From an uncultured Lentisphaeraceae bacterium (lineage in GTDB: Bacteria > Verrucomicrobiota > Kiritimatiellia > RFP12 > DVOR01): a stretch of DNA of 10,291 nucleotides. Made by a program: the position numbers and the translations under genes. The DNA lies in NCBI GenBank assembly GCA_937892925.1, contig CALBHX010000105.1, positions 1-10,291 of the forward strand. Direction: 5' to 3'. Shown one piece after another: positions 5,395 to 10,291 of this stretch (positions are counted from its first letter, which is position 1; each line of letters starts with the position of its first letter). Under the pieces are notes generated by a model. That model had not been told where the DNA came from. It did not search any database and was given only the letters and a program-made list of their open reading frames with translations.

Positions 5395-6672
5395 ATGGCA
5401 ATGAATGCCGAGTTTGCAGCCGTAATCGGTTACCTTGAGCGGGAGCGTGGGGTAGATCGTGAGACCATACTGCAGGCCATCGAAGGCTCTGTGGAACAGG
5501 CAGCCCGTAAAAATACACGCGTTTCAGCCGATTTTACCGTCCGAATTGATCGAAAGACATTGGAACTTAAAGCATGGGATCTTTATGCCGTTTCTGACTC
5601 TGAACACGGGCTTGGTATTCTTACTGTTGCTCAAGCACGCCGATTCGACCCAAATGTTCAGGATGGTGATACGGTTAAAGTTCCGGTCCCGGCAGAAAAA
5701 CTTGGCCGTATCGCAGCACAAACCGCTAAGCAGACGATCATGCAGAAAATCCGTGAGGCGGAACGGAGTAATGTTTATAACGAATACAAGGATCGTGTTG
5801 GGGACATCGTAACCGGGACCGTTAAACTTGTTGCCCGCAAAGATCTCTACGTTGAGCTCGGTAAAACAGAAGCCGTGCTCCCGGCAAAAGAGCGGATTCC
5901 TTCCGAGGAATATAACACCGGAGATGTTATCCGAGCCTACGTACTTCGAGTTCAGAATGAATCTTCCGGACCTGCTGTAATCCTTTCCCGTGCATGTACA
6001 GACTTCGTCAAAGCCTTATTTCGCTTGGAAGTCGCCGAAGTCGCCGATGGCGTGGTCGAAATCCTTGGTGTAGCGCGTGATCCTGGACGCCGTTCAAAAG
6101 TGGCGGTTCGTTCCCTAGATCCAGCAGTAGATCCAATGGGGGCTTGCGTTGGAATGCGTGGAGCACGTGTCCGTAATATTGTGCAAGAATTAAATGGCGA
6201 AAAAGTTGATATCGTACGTTACAACGACGACCCTGAATTATACGTTCGAGCAGCATTGCAACCTGCAGAACCAACCACAATGCGAGTGGATGAAGACGCG
6301 CATGCTATCTACGCCACCGTTCCGGCAGAAAAGCTCTCGCTCGCCATCGGCCGAGGTGGTCAAAATGTTCGATTAGCAACCAAACTCACGGGGTGGCGAA
6401 TCTCAATCACAGCAGATGCTGTTCCTGCATCCGTTGAAGATGATGCCCAGCTTTTTGAAAACAAACGGGAAGAAATGGTACATCAACTCGCCAGGGACTT
6501 TGAAGTCACCACCGTTGTTGCCGAAAAACTCTTTGATTGTGGTTTCCACTCGCCTGAGGGTGTACTTCATGCCGAACCTGCTTATTTCCAAACAACCACA
6601 GGATTGGATGAGGCTACAGTCAAGGAAATTTATGACCACGCACAAACCATCGTTGATGCCAAGGGAGAGTAA
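5395..6672 (+). CDS. nusA: Transcription termination/antitermination factor NusA
   Basis: NusA binds RNA polymerase and nascent RNA, modulating pausing, termination and antitermination. The 425-residue product shows the N-terminal polymerase-binding domain (about 1-130), an S1 domain (about 134-200, starting GDIVTGTVKLVARKDLYVEL), KH1 with CVGMRGARVRNI (GMRG 253-256) and KH2 with IGRGGQNVRLA (GRGG 319-322). After KH2 there is one helical, helix-hairpin-helix-like segment (about 360-420) and no acidic AR1/AR2 repeats like those of E. coli NusA (495 residues). The start is set by AGGAAGGAG (5378-5386), 8 nt before this ATG; the in-frame ATG two codons later is less well spaced. It is the first gene of the operon; infB follows after 5 nt. 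Confidence 0.97.
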   Translation: MAMNAEFAAVIGYLERERGVDRETILQAIEGSVEQAARKNTRVSADFTVRIDRKTLELKAWDLYAVSDSEHGLGILTVAQARRFDPNVQDGDTVKVPVPAEKLGRIAAQTAKQTIMQKIREAERSNVYNEYKDRVGDIVTGTVKLVARKDLYVELGKTEAVLPAKERIPSEEYNTGDVIRAYVLRVQNESSGPAVILSRACTDFVKALFRLEVAEVADGVVEILGVARDPGRRSKVAVRSLDPAVDPMGACVGMRGARVRNIVQELNGEKVDIVRYNDDPELYVRAALQPAEPTTMRVDEDAHAIYATVPAEKLSLAIGRGGQNVRLATKLTGWRISITADAVPASVEDDAQLFENKREEMVHQLARDFEVTTVVAEKLFDCGFHSPEGVLHAEPAYFQTTTGLDEATVKEIYDHAQTIVDAKGE

Positions 6673-6677
6673 ACCGC

Positions 6678-9449
6678 ATGAGAGTTTCTGAATTTGCAAA
6701 GCGTACAGGGCTTCCCGCGGGCATCATCTTGGCTCAGGCCAAGGTGCTTAGACTGGATGTTTCGTCTACACTTTCGACCTTAGATGAAGACGATCTCGTT
6801 GCATTGAATGCGTGGGTTGAAACACTTTCACAAGCAGATCGAAACACCCTATTGACCAAATATGAAACCTCTCGGAAATCACGTAAATCGCAAAGCGAGG
6901 CTTTACGAACTTCCGAAATTAAACGAAATCGAGAAGCCGTCGATCTACATCGGCAGCATGCCTTAGAGGTAGACGCCGCCAAACATTCCCACAAGCATGT
7001 TACGCCTTCACAACCTGTTGTCATTCAAACGGAGGTATCTTCTTCGACGACTCCGGAAGTAGCAGTAGTGCCGCCGAATTCGAATTCCAAACAAACTTCT
7101 ACGACATCAAATGTAGACATTGCATCTCTTGCAACGCCCCCTCCTCCCGGCGAAATGAAGCCGACAAAAACATCTACTGTGACTCAGAGTGCGGAAAGTC
7201 CGATAATAAAACCTGCCGCAGAAACATCCAAACAACCCATAACCTCCGATTCCAAAGCGAATAAGTTTGTCTCACAAGTTAAACGTGATACCAACGAACG
7301 GACTCAACCAATCGGTGCACCTATCCAGAAGAAGAATTCACCACCTTCAACGTTAAACGCAACATTGGCGCCAAGTACAGTTGTACAGAAGCCCACTCTA
7401 ACCAAATCTGTTCCTGCCCGCCCTACCCTCGTTGGACTTTCTCCAACCCCTCCCATGCGAGGCAAGACGGATGGACGCGGTAATGATGATTCCCGTAATG
7501 GGAACCGTGGCGGACGGGAACGCCGTACCGATGACCGCCGGGGGACTGGTGGTCGGAATGAACGAAGCGACAAAACCCAACGTAGACCGGCAGCACCTCA
7601 GAAAGAAACGCCTGCTCCTGCCTCCACTCCTCAAGTTGCAATTGTTACAGGGAAAAAACTTCAATTGAACGGCCCGGTAACAGTCAAAGAGCTTGCTGAA
7701 TTGATGGACGTACTTCCCAATAAGCTTATTGTCGACTTAATGGGTTTAAAAGTGCTCGCAACCATCAACCAAACGCTTGAAATCGGTATTGTTCAGAAGA
7801 TTGCCGAAAAATACGGTTTCTCTACAGAGATGGAAGAGCGTTCTAAGCGGTCTGCTGAGCGTAAGCCGCAACTCAAGAGCGAAGATGCTGACGATGAAAT
7901 TCCAGAAGATAAGCCCGAGGATATGTGCCTACGGCCGCCTGTCGTTACATTTCTCGGCCATGTTGACCACGGTAAGACCACATTGATGGACTATATCCGA
8001 AAATCACATGTGGCTGCGGGAGAAGCCGGTGGCATTACGCAGCATATCGCAGCTTATACGATTGAGGTCGATCAAACCGATGACAATGGGAATAAGCGCT
8101 TAATTACCTTCGTTGACACACCCGGTCATTCTGCATTCGAATCCATGCGAGCCCGTGGAGCAAACATCACGGATATCGCTGTGATTATTGTAGCTGCCGA
8201 TGATGGTGTGATGCCTCAAACACGAGAAGCAATTAAACACGCGCGAAATGCCGGTGTTCAAATGCTTGTCGCCGTCACAAAATGCGATAAACCGGATGCC
8301 AATCCCATGAGAGTCTATCAGATGTTACAAGCTGAAGGGCTCACACCAAGTACCTGGGGGGGCGACATCGAATGCTGTGAAGTTTCGGGAACAACCGGAC
8401 AGGGCGTTGATGATTTATTGGAAACCATCCTAATTCAAGCCGATGTGTTGGAACTTCAGGCCAACCCCAATCGGCGTGCCAACGGTGCTGTAATTGAATC
8501 TCAACTTGAACAAGGCCTTGGGCCAACCGCCACCTTACTCGTTCAGGGTGGCACACTCAAGGTTGGGGATGTCGTACTCTGCGGCGAGCACTACGGTAAA
8601 GTTCGCACCCTTATTGACGAGCGCGGCAAACAGGTTAAATCTGCTGGCCCCTCAATCGCTGTAAAATGTACGGGTCTTTCTGGAGTTCCGGAAGCAGGTT
8701 CAGAGTTTCGTGTCATGCTGAACGAAAAACGAGCCCGCGAGTTAGCCGAACGTACAGCTGAAGCAAATAAATTACAATCGCTTTCTGCTGCTCAATCCTC
8801 AAGTATGGCAGACTGGACAAAATTGCTTGGGGCAGACGGGAAAGCGCAGCTTGACGTTATCATTAAAGCCGACACACAGGGAACCGCAGAAGCCGTTGTT
8901 GAATGCCTTAAAGAAATCAAATCCGAAAAAGTATCTCTTAAGGTGCTATACTCCGGAGTAGGTTCTATCACGGCTGCAGACGTTCAGCGTGCAAAAGATG
9001 CAACGATCCTCGGTTTTAGTGTCAATTGCGAACCTGGTGTTCAGGCCATGGCTCGTCAAAATGGCATTCGAGTAAATACCTTCCGTATCATTTACGAACT
9101 AATTGAGCACGTCAAGCGTTGCATGCTTGATCTGATTGCACCAGAATACAAGGAAGTCGTACGAGGGCATGCGGAAATCCGTCAAGTTTTTGATATCAGT
9201 AAATTGGGCAAAATCGCCGGATGCCAAATGTTGGATGGAACTCTTAAATTTAAGGGTAAATTCCGCATCTATCGCGGTAAGAATCAGATTTTTGATGGCG
9301 CGGTAGTAACAATGAAACATTTTAAAGAAGACGTCAAAGAAATCTCCCCCGCGCAAGAGTGCGGGCTAGGATTTGGCAGCTTTGAAGCATTCCAAGAGGG
9401 AGATATCGTCGAGTGTTACGAAATGGAAGAACTTCCCAAAACGTTATAA
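6678..9449 (+). CDS. infB: Translation initiation factor IF-2
   Basis: A GTPase that places fMet-tRNA on the 30S subunit and promotes subunit joining. It has 923 residues. An IF2_N-like module starts the protein (MRVSEFAKRTGLPAG, 1-45). A long low-complexity Ser/Thr/Pro/Lys linker (about 60-325) includes an Arg/Gly/Asp-rich patch (about 260-303). A second IF2_N module spans about 328-380. The G domain begins near 421 with G1 GHVDHGKT (427-434), G2 GGITQH (451-456) and G3 DTPGH (480-484). The G4 motif is TKCD (534-537) instead of the usual NKxD, and G5 reads VSGTTG (569-574) rather than VSAKTG. Domains II, III and the fMet-tRNA-binding C-terminus (about 835-923) are complete. AAGGGAGAG at 6661-6669, in the end of nusA, serves as Shine-Dalgarno at 8 nt. 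Confidence 0.97.
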   Translation: MRVSEFAKRTGLPAGIILAQAKVLRLDVSSTLSTLDEDDLVALNAWVETLSQADRNTLLTKYETSRKSRKSQSEALRTSEIKRNREAVDLHRQHALEVDAAKHSHKHVTPSQPVVIQTEVSSSTTPEVAVVPPNSNSKQTSTTSNVDIASLATPPPPGEMKPTKTSTVTQSAESPIIKPAAETSKQPITSDSKANKFVSQVKRDTNERTQPIGAPIQKKNSPPSTLNATLAPSTVVQKPTLTKSVPARPTLVGLSPTPPMRGKTDGRGNDDSRNGNRGGRERRTDDRRGTGGRNERSDKTQRRPAAPQKETPAPASTPQVAIVTGKKLQLNGPVTVKELAELMDVLPNKLIVDLMGLKVLATINQTLEIGIVQKIAEKYGFSTEMEERSKRSAERKPQLKSEDADDEIPEDKPEDMCLRPPVVTFLGHVDHGKTTLMDYIRKSHVAAGEAGGITQHIAAYTIEVDQTDDNGNKRLITFVDTPGHSAFESMRARGANITDIAVIIVAADDGVMPQTREAIKHARNAGVQMLVAVTKCDKPDANPMRVYQMLQAEGLTPSTWGGDIECCEVSGTTGQGVDDLLETILIQADVLELQANPNRRANGAVIESQLEQGLGPTATLLVQGGTLKVGDVVLCGEHYGKVRTLIDERGKQVKSAGPSIAVKCTGLSGVPEAGSEFRVMLNEKRARELAERTAEANKLQSLSAAQSSSMADWTKLLGADGKAQLDVIIKADTQGTAEAVVECLKEIKSEKVSLKVLYSGVGSITAADVQRAKDATILGFSVNCEPGVQAMARQNGIRVNTFRIIYELIEHVKRCMLDLIAPEYKEVVRGHAEIRQVFDISKLGKIAGCQMLDGTLKFKGKFRIYRGKNQIFDGAVVTMKHFKEDVKEISPAQECGLGFGSFEAFQEGDIVECYEMEELPKTL

Positions 9450-9459
9450 AAGGAATGAG

Positions 9460-9861
9460 ATGTCCATCAATCGACTCGAACGTGTCAATGCACTACTTCT
9501 CCGAGAGATTGCCGACGATCTCTTTCGAGTTCTTCAGTCTGACCCAACCATTGACATCGCAGGAATCACCGTAACCAAGGTATGTTGTGCGCCTAATTTG
9601 CGAACAGCAGATGTATGGGTCTCCATTCGTGATGCTGAACAGCACCCTACTTGGTTACGACGACTCTCAAAGCACGCAAAAGCAATTCAGACGCTCATTA
9701 ATCAAAACTTAACCCTGAGGTTTACACCACATTTACGATTCCGGCTTGATGTCGGAATCGCGAAGGGTGATCGTGTTTTAGACATCTTGAACCACCTTCC
9801 AAATTGCATTGAAGTCTCAGAAGAAACACAAGCTCAATCGGTGAAGCCTGAACATGAGTGA
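9460..9861 (+). CDS. rbfA: 30S ribosome-binding factor RbfA
   Basis: RbfA is a small KH-fold protein that binds the 30S subunit and helps mature the 5' end of 16S rRNA. The product has 133 residues, normal for the family, and starts MSINRLERVNALLLREIADDL, a typical RbfA N-terminus, followed by ITVTKVCCAPNLRTADVWVSI and a final strand LRFRLDVGIAKGDRVLDIL. The ATG at 9460 is chosen because AGGA (9451-9454) lies 5 nt before it and because homologs start at this point; the frame is open further upstream to 9373, but that would overlap infB. It starts 10 nt after infB and overlaps truB by 8 nt. Confidence 0.95.
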   Translation: MSINRLERVNALLLREIADDLFRVLQSDPTIDIAGITVTKVCCAPNLRTADVWVSIRDAEQHPTWLRRLSKHAKAIQTLINQNLTLRFTPHLRFRLDVGIAKGDRVLDILNHLPNCIEVSEETQAQSVKPEHE

Positions 9862-10291
9862 AGTCTATCCAGATCCCGATGGTATTCTGCCGGTAGATAA
9901 GCCTGCAGGAATGCCTTCTCACGTAGTCGTCACAACACTTCGCCGAAAATTTGGATTCACCAAAGTCGGGCATGGAGGAACGTTAGATCCTGATGCCACG
10001 GGATTATTGTTGATCCTTTTAGGGAAAGGAACAAAAATTTCCGATCGTGTTATGGGGGGTGATAAGACCTATCAGGGGACAATCCGTTTCGGAGCTGAAA
10101 CTACAACTCAAGATCGCCTTGGAAATATCATTGCAGAGCACTCTACCCTCACCCTCACAGAAGAACAAATTACAGCCGCTATTCACAACGAGTTCGTTGG
10201 TGATATCTTTCAGAAACCGCCCATGTACTCTGCTGTCAAGATTGCCGGCCAACCACTTTACAAACTAGCTGTCCGCGGAGAAGAATGCGAC
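9854..10291 (+). CDS. truB: tRNA pseudouridine(55) synthase TruB, 5' part (runs off the window end)
   Basis: TruB converts U55 in the T loop of tRNAs to pseudouridine. The window has 146 codons from the ATG at 9854 and the frame is open at the edge. Visible family motifs are GILPVDKPAGMPSH (10-23), the catalytic motif GGTLDPDATGLL (41-52) with Asp45 as the presumed nucleophile, KTYQGTIRFG (71-80) and FQKPPMYSAVKIAG (119-132). About half of a ~300-residue enzyme is present. The start overlaps the rbfA stop within ATGAGTGA (9854-9861), so translation is probably coupled; no strong Shine-Dalgarno of its own is visible. Confidence 0.95.
   Translation, partial: MSEVYPDPDGILPVDKPAGMPSHVVVTTLRRKFGFTKVGHGGTLDPDATGLLLILLGKGTKISDRVMGGDKTYQGTIRFGAETTTQDRLGNIIAEHSTLTLTEEQITAAIHNEFVGDIFQKPPMYSAVKIAGQPLYKLAVRGEECD

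Noticed and set aside
5459..5812. A 117-residue + strand ORF in an alternative frame within nusA
   Set aside because: It overlaps the N-terminal and S1 domains of a clear NusA, has no family resemblance and no Shine-Dalgarno.
7304..7664. Antisense ORFs inside infB (minus strand, 88-89 residues)
   Set aside because: They lie opposite the low-complexity Arg/Gly/Pro linker of IF2, whose codons leave the opposite strand free of stops. They have no independent start signals or recognisable product.
9373..9459. Longer RbfA start giving 162 residues
   Set aside because: The extra 29 codons lie almost entirely within the coding sequence of infB in another frame and do not resemble RbfA. The ATG at 9460 has its own Shine-Dalgarno and matches the usual family start.

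Overview
The window carries ordinary bacterial housekeeping genes on the + strand, separated by unusually long, AT-rich spacers. It reads as a bacterial chromosome of moderate GC. The start of a nusA-infB-rbfA-truB operon without rimP in front, a compact NusA with no acidic C-terminal repeats, and a long-form ATP-type phosphofructokinase would fit the PVC group (Verrucomicrobiota, Lentisphaerota, Chlamydiota relatives). That placement is inference from gene order and motifs, not from a search, and is weak.

Layout. Positions 1-122 hold what looks like the first 40 codons of an unidentified minus-strand gene, divergent from pfk. A near-consensus promoter (253-281) drives a 455-residue 6-phosphofructokinase (329-1696), closed by a strong intrinsic terminator (1715-1757). 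About 1.4 kb without a convincing intact gene follows (1758-3165). Its minus strand has several protein-like stretches in changing frames, which may be decayed genes, plus short repeats and palindromes. A two-gene unit comes next: a 199-residue predicted lipoprotein (3166-3765) and a GT-B glycosyltransferase (3773-4969), together suggesting an envelope role. A 425-bp spacer then leads to a promoter and a terminator-like hairpin in the leader of nusA.

The last half is a tight operon: nusA (5395-6672), infB (6678-9449), rbfA (9460-9861) and the 5' part of truB (9854 to the window edge). The gaps are 5 nt, 10 nt and an 8-nt overlap, with Shine-Dalgarno sequences clear for the first three genes. 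These genes serve transcription elongation and termination, translation initiation, 30S maturation and tRNA modification.

No CRISPR array, transposase, phage gene, rRNA or complete tRNA was seen, and I found no convincing novel multi-gene system. The points most worth a second look are the apparent attenuator between the nusA promoter and its ribosome binding site, the TKCD form of the IF2 G4 motif, and the possible gene remnants with repeats downstream of pfk.
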